Assembly: GCA_024305405.1 (NCBI GenBank)
Contig: JAKNDB010000075.1
Span: forward strand, 124,001-188,000
DNA: 64,000 bases
Direction: 5' to 3'
Source: Dirofilaria immitis
Taxonomy: Eukaryota; Nematoda; Chromadorea; Rhabditida; Onchocercidae
The notes beneath the pieces are model-generated. The model ran no database searches. It saw only the letters and a program-made list of their open reading frames with translations, and was not told where the DNA came from. Position numbers and translations under genes: made by a program. Positions within the stretch are counted from its first letter, which is position 1; each line of letters opens with the position of its first letter. Below, piece after piece: positions 12,725 to 32,005 of this stretch.

Positions 12725-13250
12725 TTTATTCAATTCTTGAGCACATCGATGAATAATGTTTATTTAGATATTTGGAAAATTAAAAAGTTGAATTAAATTC
12801 TTCAAATAAAACAAAAAAAAGTGACAATTTAAATTAAATATAAAAAGAAATAGCAATTAAACTTTTATCAATTTTTTTTTTTAAATTTTCTTACTTTTAA
12901 ATAAAATTTGAGCTTTTCCTATAATATTTTTTAAAAATTTTTATTTTTATATTATATTTATTAATTAAATTAATCTAATAAAAAATGGTATATAAATGCT
13001 TAGTAATTATAATTATTATTTATATAATATGCATATATTAGACAGTTTTTTACAAAAACATAATTCAATTTTTAATAATATCAAATTCTGATTGAATTGA
13101 TAAAAAAGAAATTATTAAAAAGATGTAAGAATTAGGTTATTGTGAAAAATATGAAATGAAATAATTGAAATCAGTTCTCATTTGAATACTACAAACATCA
13201 TACTATCATTAATTATCATTATTCGTCGATGTGCTCAAGAATTGAATAAA
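12725..13250. mobile_element. MITE-like element with 34-bp inverted ends
   Basis: 12725-12758 and 13217-13250 are inverted copies differing at one base. The core is TTCTTGAGCACATCGATGAA. The enclosed 526 bases are AT-rich with no coding potential, which fits a miniature inverted-repeat element or a foldback duplication. A target-site duplication is not evident, so the element call is tentative; the inverted repeat itself is certain. Confidence 0.45.
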
Positions 13251-13550
13251 TCATCATCATCATCATAATCAATCATTTTCATTATCATCATCAATCATCA
13301 TCATCATTACCATTGTTTATTTAAATAACACTATTCATTGTTTCATTGGAAATATTATTTTCTATTAATTTAATTTTGTTTAATGTCATAAAAGTGAAAA
13401 AATTTAAATATTCAATTAAATGAATTAAAATTATTATTACCAAATTAATTGTTGTAAAGAATTATCATTCATATAGTAAATTGAATTTATTATTTAAAAT
13501 GGAAAAAATTGTTGTAAAGAGTTATTCTATCAAATATTAATTCCCACAAT

Positions 13551-13600
13551 ACACATCTATATATATATATATACATACATATACATATATATGTGTATTT
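13551..13600. repeat. AT/CATA microsatellite
   Basis: An alternating TA run passing into ATACATACAT and then ATATATGTGT. Confidence 0.85.
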
Positions 13601-14620
13601 AAGTTTAAACAATTATTCAATTTTTAATATATTCAATTTCCAAGGATTTATTTATTATTTCATTATTAATTGATTGTTTTTAGCTATGTCTAATTATTGT
13701 TTGCTATATATTTTTCTTTAATTGTTGTAAGTTTTAAATTAAGCTATTTTACAGGTAAGTCTAATATTAACGTGAAATGCAGGAAATAAATAGATCAATT
13801 GATCAATTAAGAAATGAGTAATTAAATAACTGAGTAATAAGAAATGAATTTAAAAATAAAATAATAAATAAATAATTCGATCATTGAACTTTCGATTCCT
13901 TGTTATGTTATAGCAAACCTGTTACGTGAAAATATAATATAGTATGTAAAATTTTATTTTAAAATTTAAATTACCAACAATTAATTGGTGACAATGTTGT
14001 TTATACCTATTTACTTATTATAAATAACTTTTGAATAATTGCCAAATGAAAATTATTAATTTGAAAAAAAAGAAAGAAAGCCGTATGAGAAGAAGATGTA
14101 AATAAATAATTATTATTAATAATAGCATTATATTAATATTATTTTACCGAAATGAATAAACTCCATGATTATAAATTTGATAACTTATCTATGTTAAACT
14201 GTAAAATGTTGCCTAAATTTTTTGATTATATATTCAATCAAACGTTTGCTTTTTTTTTTCAATAAATGATAAGTAATTGATATCACTTTTAAATTATTGA
14301 TTAGCAAAACAACTGATAAGTTAATTCAAACATTTCAATTCAAATTAGTTAAAAAGTCATCTACCACCTATTACTGAAGAAAAATTTTATCGTATTTATA
14401 TCCGATATTAGCTGAATCAGAAATGATTCATTATAATGCATTTCCTATTTTGATCTAACCTTTCCATATCAATGATAGGCTAGTGATAAATGCTTTCAAC
14501 TTTTCATCACAATAAATTTGTAAAATTTAAAAATATCATTTGCTAGAAGTAAATTTACTCTAAAGTATTCTAAAATGATAAAATGAAATGAAAAAATTAA
14601 GCGTATAATGCATAAGAAAA

Positions 14621-14650
14621 AAATGATATATCTATCTCGATATATCATTT
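14621..14650. repeat. 12-bp perfect hairpin
   Basis: AAATGATATATC and its reverse complement GATATATCATTT are separated by six bases. Confidence 0.7.
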
Positions 14651-14652
14651 CT

Positions 14653-15035
14653 ATGAATAAACTTATCAACGATGGAAGAGTATCTATCGTAACAAAATAT
14701 TCGAAAATGGATTTATCAAAGAAGACGAAGTATCATCCATTATCTATGCTTTATCTTAACTTGTAATCAAAAACAAACCATCGTTTGAAGTTTCAGACAA
14801 ACTTACTGATAATATCTTTGATAATATATTATCATAGAAAGATGGGAACACGGGAAAATATTGACAGGATACATTTAAAAAAAAAATGGATTTATCAAAG
14901 AAGACAAAGTTGGTAAAATGCACAAGAATAAAACTGTCAAAGAAGAAAAGAAAATATATTAGTATGTAGAAGAAATAAAATACCTGTATTGATAAAATAT
15001 TCGAGACTAAACTTATCAAAGAAGATCGAAAAGAT
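14653..15035. repeat. Scattered TTATCAAAGAAGA repeat
   Basis: AATGGATTTATCAAAGAAGA occurs near 14705 and near 14885. Related AAACTTATCAA forms occur near 14659 and 15010. The open minus-strand frame over this block (14756-15058) shows no protein-like composition. Confidence 0.5.
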
Positions 15036-15356
15036 ATATTCACATTAAAAGTATTCAATTTTTTCTCTTATCACAAAATATAAAAAGAAAATTTTACAAA
15101 CATTTATCTATCATTTTCAAATAAAATGATAAGTTTTTCTCAATTATTCAATTATAAACATTACATATGAAATGAATGGAAGGAAGAATTGCTGTTGTAT
15201 CTAATGCATTTGTATTGCATTTCATCTCATTTGGTTAATTTAATTTTATCAAAATTTCATCAAAATTAAATTAGATCGAAAATTTTGTATTTTTACTGAA
15301 ATATAATAGCATATTTCCAATAATATTCTATTCTATTCTATTCGAGATTTCGAGAT

Positions 15357-15440
15357 GTTTTTTTTCTTCCTCCTTCGCCTCTTTCTCTTTTTTTTCCTCT
15401 TTCTCCTCCTCCTTTTCTTCTCCTTCTTCCTCCCTCTTCC
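15357..15440. repeat. 84-bp homopyrimidine tract
   Basis: The plus strand is almost purely C and T (CTTCCTCCTTCGCCTCTTTC and onward), with G only once. Such purine/pyrimidine mirror-like tracts can form triplex DNA. Confidence 0.85.
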
Positions 15441-17036
15441 ATCATTTTCAATTTCATTTTATAAAAAATCCTAAAAGAAAGAGTAAAATAGTGAAGAAGA
15501 ATTTTTCCATTTGAATTGCTTCTCATAGCTAATTAATTAAATTGATTTTTAAATTGATAACTTTATCATAAAATTTGACTTATGACAATTTAAAATTAAT
15601 TTAATTTCATTTCATTTTAAATTCAAATTATATTAGAAATTAAATGAAAATGTTAATAATATTTTTAATTTACTTTAATTTTTAACAAATTTATTTGAAA
15701 ATAAAAAGAGAAAATCTTTGAAAAAAAAGAAAAAATTCTTTCAAAATTTTGCCAAAACGATTAAATAGTTAATTAAATTTTACATTTTTCTTCTCTTCTC
15801 ACTTATTACTGTATTAAGTTTTTAATTCAAATATAAATTATTTGATTCTAAAGACTATTAAATTTAATTACATTCCTATTTTTTTTTCTCCACCAAGTAA
15901 ATAATCAAAGAAATAGTAAAAATATTAGAGCAATAATTAATAAGACAAATTGTTGTCAGCTTCCGTTCCTGAATCCTACAAATCCTTTTTGTAAATAATG
16001 ATATCAACATTATAATATTTCAAGAATTGCTCTCGAAAAAATTCCTCATTTTTGTGCTCATTCCTCAAATCATTTTATCATTTTTCTCATAAAATAAATG
16101 ATAAAATTGGATAACTTCATAATATCCTTTATATCTTCCTCCAAGGTAACACATATCTCATCGAATTATATCTCTTAAATTATTTATAAACAATTCTTAT
16201 TTCATAATTAATTAAATGCTCGTTAATATGATAAAAGCTTATACTTTTGCAAAATTAAAAAGAAATAAAATGACCTTAATTTAAACAAAAGGAGTCAAAG
16301 GTCATGTAATATGCATATATATATATATATACAAACGGAGATAAATCATTCACATTCAGCGGCTCAATTATAATAACAATAATTTTTTGGTAGAAATATA
16401 GTGCTAATTTGAAATACTTTAAAATAGCGTTAACTCTTAAAGATTTATTGTCGGTTTAAAAAATTTCATATGCATATTTGGAGAGGTCAAAAGTCAAAAG
16501 AAGTGATAGTTTATGATATATGTAAAGTGATTGTATTATTACCAAATTGTAAATTATGATGAAATCATATCTCATTAGAATTTCGTCTTTTTAATTTTAA
16601 AAATATTAAATAATTTAATTTAAATATCTATAAATAATAATAGTAATTTAAATTATTCTATTTTTCGATAGTTTAAATCGGCAAAATTTCAACATATAAT
16701 ATATTATCGTATTATAATTAAAAAAAAAAAATATTTTCAAATACTTATGGAATGAATAAAATGAAATAAATAAATGAAAATGAATAAATGACGTATCATT
16801 TAAAATGGCGTCAAGACATATTCGTCAATATTATTTTTATTCAATGATGAAAATATTTCATAAAGAAAAAAGATATGTGAAAATGGAATTTCGAGAAATA
16901 AAATTATATTTTAGACTGAGCAATTTTGCCCGTTTTTTTTTTTTTTTGAAATCAACAAGATTGGATTATTTTAAAATAAAAGAATGAAATAATAACATTT
17001 TAATTGATATATGCAAATTGCTACTTAAAATATCAA

Positions 17037-17207
17037 ATTAGTTAAATTCTTAATTGTTGTCTAATTTCTTTTATTAATATACCTTTTATCAGTATATCAT
17101 TTATATCAAAAGTATGATTAACATATTTTTATAAACCGTATAAAATGTATTTATTAGTTAAATTCTTGATTGTTGCTTAATTTCTTTTATCATTATATCC
17201 TTTTAAC
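17037..17207. repeat. About 55-bp diverged direct repeat
   Basis: 17037-17090 and 17151-17207 share TTAGTTAAATTCTT and then TAATTTCTTTTAT, about 85% alike by eye, at a spacing of 115 bases. Confidence 0.7.
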
Positions 17208-17659
17208 AAAAATATGAAAACCACATTATCACATCTGTCATTTTATCATTTTTTTTTCATTCACATTATATTTATTTGATTATGATATGATTAGATATAT
17301 AATCATAAAAATGATGAGTAATTCGGTCAAGCTGCATTTATTGCCATTTATTTGTCATTTATCAATCGCTTCTATCAATTATCATTTCAAAGAGAATTTC
17401 ATATGTAAGGAAAAATAAAAATAATTTACACATTGTAAACATGTTCTAACATCATTCATCCATTCCAAACAAGTTTTAGTCGAGAATTTTAGACAAAACA
17501 AAACTCATCGTACTTTTTTTTTTTTGCTTATAATTTTGAACGATTTTCTAAGCGTTAAAAAACGAAAAAAAAATGCAATTAAACATTCTTTTCAGTATAG
17601 AAGTCATATTGAGAAAATTTAAGCATATCAAGTTTAAATAAGCATTTAGGAAGATAAAC

Positions 17660-17704
17660 TGTTTACATATGTTTACATATTAGATAAACTGTATATCTGT
17701 TTAC
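17660..17704 (+). promoter_or_regulatory. Cluster of three TGTTTAC forkhead-type sites
   Basis: TGTTTAC occurs at 17660-17666, 17670-17676 and 17698-17704, each followed by ATAT. The motif matches the family consensus of forkhead factors such as PHA-4/FoxA and DAF-16/FoxO. The cluster is about 0.7 kb upstream of the NDUFS6 start. Functional use is inferred only. Confidence 0.3.
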
Positions 17705-17990
17705 ATATTCCGTAAATTTTGAAAATTATTTCTTATCTTCTCGAGAAAAAATAATATGCATATTAATTAGGATAATTTGTTTTTTTCTGTTGTAAAATAG
17801 AATATTTTCAAGAAATTTATTGCAAGAAGAAAGAATAGAAAAGACAGTAAAGGGAGATTTTCTCGAGATTAAACAATGGATAACTTATTAAAAAGATTTA
17901 TTCAAAGATATTGGGAAGAATGAAACAAAAAGCATAATGTTATATTTATGGCAAAATCATCGAGATTTCTTCTTTTTTTGTTTTCCTACC

Positions 17991-18051
17991 TTTCTCTCTC
18001 TCTCTATTTCTTTCTCTCTTGAATCCCTTCTCTCTCTCTCTCTCTCTCTCC
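17991..18051. repeat. (CT)n tract upstream of NDUFS6
   Basis: Two CT dinucleotide runs separated by TTGAATCCC, about 350 bases before the NDUFS6 start codon. It may act as a GAGA-like promoter element; that is inference. Confidence 0.75.
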
Positions 18052-18401
18052 AACGATACAAATAAATTTATTATACTTATTTCAATTTACAAGTTTAAAT
18101 TGATAAATTAATAAGATATTCTCACTATCATATCAATTAAATTTTGTTTAGTCCATTTCAAATTATAAATAATTGAATATATACTTATCTATTTTAATTT
18201 AAACTTTTAGATATAAGATCGGAACTAATCTAAAGAGTTATGTTGGAAAGAAATTTGCATTCCGCGGTCGTATATTTAACATGCCAATATATCGGACTTG
18301 ATTCACATTTGTGTATGCATTTAAATCATTGTTTTTTTTTTTTTTTTGGTGTATTTATAGATGTTGTTGATGCTTTTACCTGTTTTAGGAGTATTATTTA
18401 G

Positions 18402-19586
18402 ATGACAATAGTTAGCCGGAGATTATCACGTCTGTTGGCGCAAACGTATTATGCTAAGTCGGACATCCCAGCTCCGAAAGATATTACACCTGCAAATGCA
18501 GTATACGATAAAGTTACACATACTGGTCAAGTAAGCATTTAATTTAAACTGAGAACCATTTTTAGACAATTCAGTACTATTAAAATTAATTTCAAACTTG
18601 TCTTAAAGGTGATTACATTGATATCTATTTAGGGAAGTTCTGAACGATTGCTCTTTGGAGTAGTTTTTCCTGATTAGAGCTTGCGAATTTGTTTATTGCC
18701 ATAAAGAGGTGGTTTTAGTATCAAAATCCCCGAAAATATGCTATTTGGGAGGGGAAAGATGCTGCAAAAATGTTAGATTTAGTTATTGGACATTTCCACT
18801 TTTATTTCTTAACTCATAAATTTTTGCATTTTTTCAATGGATATTTCCTTAACAGGCATGGGATCAAGCTGATTATCGAAATGTGAGATTTACTATAATG
18901 CGAAAACAAGTAAATCCAAATGTTGCACAAAAATTGATCGCCGAAGTTCCACCAATTGAAACAGACCAACGTGTCGTGTATTGTGATGGCGGTCATTCGG
19001 CATTAGGTCATCCACGTGTATATATTAAATTGGTAAGTGACAGTTGGATTATCTGTTTGTTTTACCCCTGTAATACTGTGTTATATATATATATATGCTT
19101 ATTCGTATGTATTAAGTTATATATAATCAGATTTACTTCAGCCTATTATTTTGATCATTTTAATATGTTTAGTATACTCGCCGAAGTTGATTTTAGTAAG
19201 ACTTCAAGTTTTCTTAATCGAATTTCTAGAAAACTAAAGTCCACACTTAATTTAAGCCTTATAGACGTATTGAAGGGATCTTCTTCATGATTCCTAGCGG
19301 TATAAGCTTGTTTCATCGTATATCATTTAATGCACATATTAATGAATACTTTGTTTTAGTCTTGAAACATGGTTATATGTGTTCTTAGAAAAGAGCAGAA
19401 AATGAAATTACTTAGATATATAGAGCATTTTATAAGTTCCAATTTGCTTGAGTAGAATAATAATTGTAAACAACATCTTTCTAGGATAAGCCTGGCAACC
19501 ATGCGTGTGGTTATTGTGGACAGCGTTTTGTTAATACTCATTTCACTCAAGGCAGTGATCACGATATCAATCATCTGGTAACATAG
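18402..19586 (+). CDS. NDUFS6: NADH dehydrogenase Fe-S protein 6, complex I
   Basis: Three exons: 18402-18530, 18856-19032 and 19485-19586, all GT-AG and all in phase 0, giving 135 residues, about the usual size. The protein is the zinc-binding 13 kDa-A accessory subunit of mitochondrial complex I, located at the junction of the N and Q modules. The first 20 residues are rich in Arg, Ser and Leu and lack acidic residues, as expected for a mitochondrial presequence. VTHTGQ at the end of exon 1, then DYRNVRF, and CDGGHSALGHPRVYI with CGYCGQRF near the end are family hallmarks. The zinc ligands should be Cys86, His95, Cys110 and Cys113. Acceptor-like TAG sequences at 18386-18388 and 18399-18401 precede the ATG and could receive a spliced leader. 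The gene converges on PRPF4B. No frame damage is seen. Confidence 0.95.
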
Positions 19587-19680
19587 ACATTGATTTCTCG
19601 AAATACTTGTAAATTATCTCTAGACATTATAATTTGGTTTTTGATAGTCTTTTATATGAACTTGACACTCGCAAGTGTAT

Positions 19681-19686
19681 AATAAA
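19681..19686 (+). terminator. Polyadenylation signal of NDUFS6
   Basis: AATAAA lies 95 bases after the NDUFS6 stop codon, the expected place for the 3' end signal. Confidence 0.6.
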
Positions 19687-21106
19687 ATCTTAGTCCCGGA
19701 CCTTATTTTCTTTATGGCCCAATAACTGAATTCAATGTTGGCAGTATATCATTGAACGATCTCGCCATAAAAATTGTTGGTGATTGTGACCTAGCTTTAT
19801 CTGGATATGTGGAATAGAGTCTCCTATCTTTCATTACGTTATCGGAAACATACAAATGCACTGTCGATTTATTGCTTTACTCAAATGTTGTCCCAATAAA
19901 GGGATCATTTTGCGTAATTCTCAGCGGGAAAATTTAGCCAGAATGTTTTATACTTAAATTGCAAAGATCCCATATTTTATTATACAATTAAGGCAAACGA
20001 TAAAAATCCATTTGACACTTATACAAAGTTTGAGATAATAGAAAATTCAAAAGGTATATAATTTCTTTCCCAAGCAATGATATACAGCGATATCTGATCA
20101 TTTCTTCACTTTATCTTGGCATTCATTCAGAGAGATATTTCAGAATAACAATCTTCTTATTGTCACCTTCAGCACTAAAACACTTTAAAAACTTAAATGC
20201 TTCTTTGCCTTTTTCGTGCAAAAATGAGTCTTTAGTTTGCTATGATATTAATAGAAACTCGTGAAGTACAATTTCATACAGTGAAATTAAACTCTTTCAT
20301 CATAATACTTTGAAATAAAACAAATGGATTAGATAAGCATACGAAGTTATCAGCTTCAAAAGTATATAAATCTTTCGAGGAATGAACGCTTTCAGTCTAA
20401 GGATAGAAAATGTGAACAAAAAGTTTAAATTTCTCTTATTTTATCATTGAAGTGATGGAATCTCCGTAAAGTTCATAGAATTTGATACTTTTCTATTTTT
20501 AACATTAGAAGTTGTGCAAATGTTCATTTCATCCAAATAACTAAGATATTAAAGGTGCTATATTTAGAACCAATTTTTTAAAGAAATTAATTTTATAAAA
20601 GAAAAATGCAAATTTTTCGGTAAAACATATTTGCGAGACAAATAAAGAAGTAGAGAAGTGGCAGTTTGTTTAGATGAAAAATACAGCACTATATACGTTT
20701 TAATTATATTTGTTACTGGACTTTTCAATATTTTCGTCTTATTCGATCAGCAGATGTATTTAGTAAAACAGGTAATAACAAATGCAATTAATAGGATGTA
20801 CCTCGGAATGACGCCTAAAACCTTCACTCATTATTATCTGAGGTATAAAATAAACTGGAGCATTGACACATTCCACTATATGCTTTCTGCGTGGCAAAAT
20901 TTTTTGAAATTCGAAATGTGTCGATGCAGTAAACGAATCGAATAAGCAAGAAAAAAAAAAAAACGAAAATAGAAGACGGCATTTTGGAATGATTGGAAAA
21001 TTGACGGTGACCCTTTGAAATTTCAGAACGTGATTAAGCGTTTGAAAGATGTTATATGGAAAATAAGCTAAAATTCTAAAATGCCACAAATAATTCACTG
21101 AAAAAT
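19687..21106. other. Convergent intergenic region NDUFS6/PRPF4B
   Basis: 1.4 kb between two 3' ends. The base composition is more balanced than in the desert, but neither strand shows a frame with protein-like composition plus splice sites. The frames at 20658-20945 (+) and 20760-21098 (-) overlap each other and match nothing I know. The region probably holds the 3' UTRs. Confidence 0.5.
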
Positions 21107-27418
<6,312 letters not shown>

Positions 27419-27424
27419 CTGATA

Positions 27425-30400
27425 AACAAATTTGATTAGTGATGATAAATAAATGATATTAACCATACGATGTAAGAGAAGCAATTCACAACGCCAGTAT
27501 GAAACAAATGAAATGGACTGGTCAAATCGAACCGATTAGTCTGACTGGATTAATCAAACCGTACTTTTGGTGATCAAAATGCTTACCAAAAACCTTTTCT
27601 TCTTGGTTTTGTTTTTATCAAAAATAATTCGGCAAATCTTAGTACAACTCCTCATGATAACTTTAAATCTAAAACTCAGCCATTTCTTTTATACATCGAA
27701 ACTTATCAGATGTAGAATGAAAATTTAGAGCTTGAAAAAACATAAAAGGAAACGTAAACAATGTGACTAGCACAGAGCAGCTTTTTTCTAAAAAATTTGC
27801 AACAAAAACTCCGCAGGATCATATATACCAACTAATCAAGGCAAGCGATAAAAGGAGAACAAATGATCGTCAAAATTCATTTTAGATTTCCAATGTTTCA
27901 CCTAACCAGATACTGCACCATTCGTGGTTATAATACTTCCTGATTTTTCAATATCGTTCTATGCATCAGTGTAAATTAGCAACACGGTCAGAACCGAAAA
28001 TAGCCATACCTATATCTTGCTTCCTTCCCACATAATTTATGTTGCCTATTGGTTTAAGGTTCAACAAAAAAGAACTATACATTAATACAAATAGCATATG
28101 ACCAAAATGCTGTTGTGGTAACTACAAAAATAAAGGAAAAGGGAAGAAAACGCTTTCATACATACACCTTATGTGCTGCATTTCTCTTAGTTTCCACCTC
28201 GAATTATGGTACCAACAACAAACATGGCCGGCTGTCAATTTAGAACGCGTCCTTTGCTTCTGAAAGCTCTTTCTGTTTATTTTCTTCGTTTACCCAAGCA
28301 TGAACAGTTGATTTTTACGTAAGTGAAAGAGAAATATTTTCATGTACATACACAATTTCATCGTTTCTTTTTGCAAAAAATGTCCTGACAGTTGACAGGT
28401 AGAAATAACGAGGAAGAAAAATATCATAAGTTTTCGTTTTCTTTTCAAAAATACTTTTCAGCTAAATTCTAAAAAATTTTCTGATTGTACAGATCCAAAT
28501 TTAAAAAATTCTTCTATTGCAAAAATTTAATGAAACCTAAAAATAAAAGGAAATTGAGAAGGCGGCTGTAATAATGTCCGCTTGATAAAATCAATAATGA
28601 CAACAACAATTACTACAATAAGAACAACAACAGTTCGATAGATGCTTACAGTAGTGACCACGCAGTTATATGATAACATCAGGTGATGATTCATCTGAAA
28701 ATTTGATAATTAAAAACATCGCTATATCGCGGATTCACTTACGTACGTCACTTAAACAATTGAAAAATCGGCAACAGCAGTACTAGCTATCACGATAATT
28801 TTGTTCGCAGCTCTGTGATCACTGTAAAAACTTCCCTGAATAATAATAACCGGAGATTTCTGATAAAAGTGATTATCAAAATATCTTTTCAAACTACATA
28901 TGAAAAGGTGAATCTGAGCTATATTCATTTAGTTAACGCGAATTATTCCACAAAAAATTCATATTTTTTGACACTATATGGCTAAAGCTCTCACGCTGAA
29001 ACAAACATGGCGTCGAAAAATAAATCCTTTTATATTTTCCATCCGAAATAACAAAAAGTGAACGAATTAACGGAAAATAAGCAAGCAGCATGATCATAAC
29101 CTGAATTTATACATGAACTGTAATAGTTACCATCGTAAAAAAGTATTTTCCCGCCTAATTATGGAGATGCACGGCTAAAAGTTCAACAAATCGAATTTTT
29201 TAACTAAAGGGCTGCAAAGTACAAGCAAAGCCTTTGCAAAATTGTGAAGTGCGGGAAAGCAAAAGGAAACAAATGTTAAACAAACAAATTTCGCAGTTTT
29301 TTAGACTTATCTAGAGGTGTTCAAAGCTATCGTTCCTGCAATCTCTGTAATATTTTTTCTATTTGAATGTTACTTGCACTTTTCAGTCTATTCTCTTAAT
29401 TGTTCTCCTAATAGAAAGTAGTATATCCTTATCTACTTATTGTTTTCTGTACTTTCCCAAATTCTTTTTCTTCTTTTGAAACTAACCAAATGCAGAAAAA
29501 TATGAACCAATTCATAGTCGATGAATCCAATTAATATATGTACTTCTTTGCGACAATGCAAGAACAAAAAATATATTTAGGATAAATTATTTGACGGAAA
29601 TATCAACTATATAAAAAAGTAAAAAAATCTCACCGCTTAATAAAAAAATCATTTGATATGGAAAACAGCTATAAGCCAAGAAACATTCATCTCGTCAAAG
29701 TATGTTCTGCTAGGGATAGAGATGTTAAAAATTTTATCGTCCAATTTTGTATGGCAACAGGCTTATTCAACGAATTCTTCCTGCCGAAAGAACGAATAAT
29801 AACGAATTTCGAATTTTTCTTTAACAAATTGGACAATAAAAGGAAGAATTCTTAACAAACACTATATGCATTGCTTAATTTTGGTCAAAAGTCAACTTTC
29901 AAAAAAATCAATCACTAGATTTAAATAAAACAGATAATTCGTAGTAGTTTTGAAACAAAATAGAAGTAAAATCGATCATTTTTAGAAATGTTCAATTCTC
30001 AACTTTCAGGATTTCCCAAACGAATAATTTAATCCAAATTTTCCCAAGAACTGAACTGTTTGATACTCTATTACTAAAACATTACAAGAGTATTCGGTAA
30101 ATTCCAAAAATTAAGAAGCAATTTTGCTTGTACCAAACAAACGATTCGCTGACAATAAAAATCTTTTGAGCGATACTCGATAAAGGTTCGACAAAATTTC
30201 CCACCATTTATCATCATTCAATGAACATTTGATGCACTTCTGAAAACCCTACAAGAAAAAGTTCTTTGCAACAATAGAAATGCAAATGGATTTTATTCCC
30301 ATTCGACTAGAAAATCAATAAAAAAGCTGGAAGATGAAGAAAGCCTGCAGCGTCAAAAAAAAAAAACAATTCAAGAGAGAAAAAGAGAAAAGAAAGAAAG

Positions 30401-32005
30401 CAGAAAAAACGAAAGAGAGAAATAACACAGTAAGTTTTGTTTCTGAAAAAACAAAAACAAAAATTATGATTCAAAGAATACTATGAAATCCATAAGATAT
30501 GATGAAATCAAAGGAATCGCAAGAATCATCAAAAAATTACCTAAAAAAGAATAGTCATATCAAAATCATTTAATTAAGGAAAATAACGACGAATCTCAAA
30601 TATCGAATCTGAATGAATTTCTTGAATCATCTAGTGAATATTAGACTGGCTAGCATCTAATTATAGCAGAATAAATAATCTAAGCAAAGAAATTTGATAC
30701 CACACAATCTACCTGCCAATAAATACCAGGAAAAAATCTAGAATGAAAATCTAGCAATCGGCAACACACACGAAACGCAGCCCATGAGTGAATCTCGCTA
30801 TACCAGATGCAAAAGAAATCCTATCATCTGAAAACTTCAATTGAATTGGTAAGAAATTTGCGTATATGGCAATTTAAAACTGGTGAATTTTGAGCTGATT
30901 AGGTCATTTCTTTTGCTATTAAATTTTCAGGCTTGAAGAAATAAAGAAAATATTATGTCTACATTATTAGGTACTATTTTGCAGTCTAGTACTATTCTAC
31001 TATTTTACAATATTTTCTAGATCTAAGAAATGTAAGTAACAAAACCGAAGAGGATTAGAAGACATTTGATAAAAAATATGTTAATTTGCGGCTGAAATAA
31101 TTAAACTAGAACAAATCAAACTATAAAAGTAATGGTAACAAAACAAAGGTTTATGTTGACTTGCAGATTATAATGGATTGTTTACTCACCAAAAACCAGC
31201 ATCAAAAAAATCATTGAAAACTAATAGTTAGATGTTAGGCAATATGTTGAGTAATAAACTACATGGACGGTTTGGCAATTTCATTATTGGCCTTTTTGAG
31301 GAATAAAAGCAGGAACATGTTAGATATTTCTAGCATTTCAAAAACTAAATGAATGAATCTGGACAATCTATCAATTAGTTCTTTATATGCGGTATGGAAT
31401 CGTCATCTAAGATTAAAAATGCGGGATAGGAAAAGTTTTACTCAGACCAGACAGAACACCTTAAAAAGTTCTCCCAACAAAGTAATGGCTACACTTCGAC
31501 CATAGTTGAAAGATCCATAACACATGCACTGGCCGCATTAAATTTTGTGATCGATTAGGCTGGTGATAAGAGGGTAGGTATTAGTTCCGCATAGTTGATA
31601 CACACTATTGAGTATCATTGTGATAATGGTTTGTTGATGACGTGTGGTTGTAATGATATAGTAATGATATGGTTGTAATTATAATGATAATGACTGTGAT
31701 GTAACTTTATTGTTATAAATGTCGTGATGAAAGGCGTAGTTGTAGTGAAGATTATAATATTGTCATGAAGCAATGTATTATAGCTCTATGTTTAAATAAT
31801 GAAATTATGCATATTAATTAGTGATGAAGTATTATAATGATAAAAAAATAAATAGTAAAAGTTGAGATTATAGAATGAGCAAAATAATCTAACAACATTT
31901 TGTAGAATGAATTGTCCCATGCCTTATTATCTTTTGCTATTGATATGATAAAAAGTGAGCATGATTTACAGAGCAATTTACGAGAGAATAGTACAGTAAA
32001 CAACT
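27425..32005. other. Divergent region between PRPF4B and RBM5-like gene
   Basis: 4.6 kb between two start codons on opposite strands, presumably holding both promoters. Apart from a possible exon at 28206-28318 I see no coding sequence; the frame at 29658-29855 lacks splice context and homology. The DNA is less repetitive than the desert. No RNA gene was recognised. Confidence 0.45.
28206..28318 (+). other. Possible isolated coding exon
   Basis: From an ATG just after a CTCTTAG acceptor (28184-28190), 37 codons run to a strong donor GTAAGTG. The protein begins MVPTTNMAGCQFRTRPLL and ends KHEQLIFT. Codon use is protein-like and the in-frame stop upstream is the TAG of the acceptor. It ends in phase 2 and would join in frame to the acceptor TCTACAG at 32017-32023 inside the first RBM5-like exon. 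It could therefore be an alternative first exon of that gene with a 3.7 kb intron. It may equally be chance. No homology recognised. Confidence 0.25.

Larger units (their letters stand above)
1..18380. other. Gene-free AT-rich desert
   Basis: No exon that I can support lies in these 18.4 kb. The open frames present are short and made of low-complexity residues, mostly Ile, Asn, Lys, Phe, Leu and Tyr. The DNA is mostly A and T with many TGATAA/TTATCA words, trinucleotide ATT and AAT arrays, CA/CATA arrays, small tandem repeats and a few hairpins, listed separately. Two stretches stand out as less AT-rich, near 5,505-5,705 and 7,741-7,915. The right end may contain the promoter of NDUFS6. No tRNA, rRNA or transposase-coding sequence was recognised by eye. 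Confidence 0.7.

Noticed and set aside
14756..15058. 100-residue minus-strand frame
   Set aside because: Phe/Ile/Ser-rich composition of AT-rich DNA over scattered repeats; no homology or splice sites.
20658..20945. 95-residue plus-strand frame between NDUFS6 and PRPF4B
   Set aside because: It overlaps an equally long antisense frame, shows no family signature, and lies where two 3' UTRs are expected.
30187..30205. GGTTCGA as a tRNA B box
   Set aside because: The bases after it do not fit the T-arm pattern and no cloverleaf can be drawn upstream.
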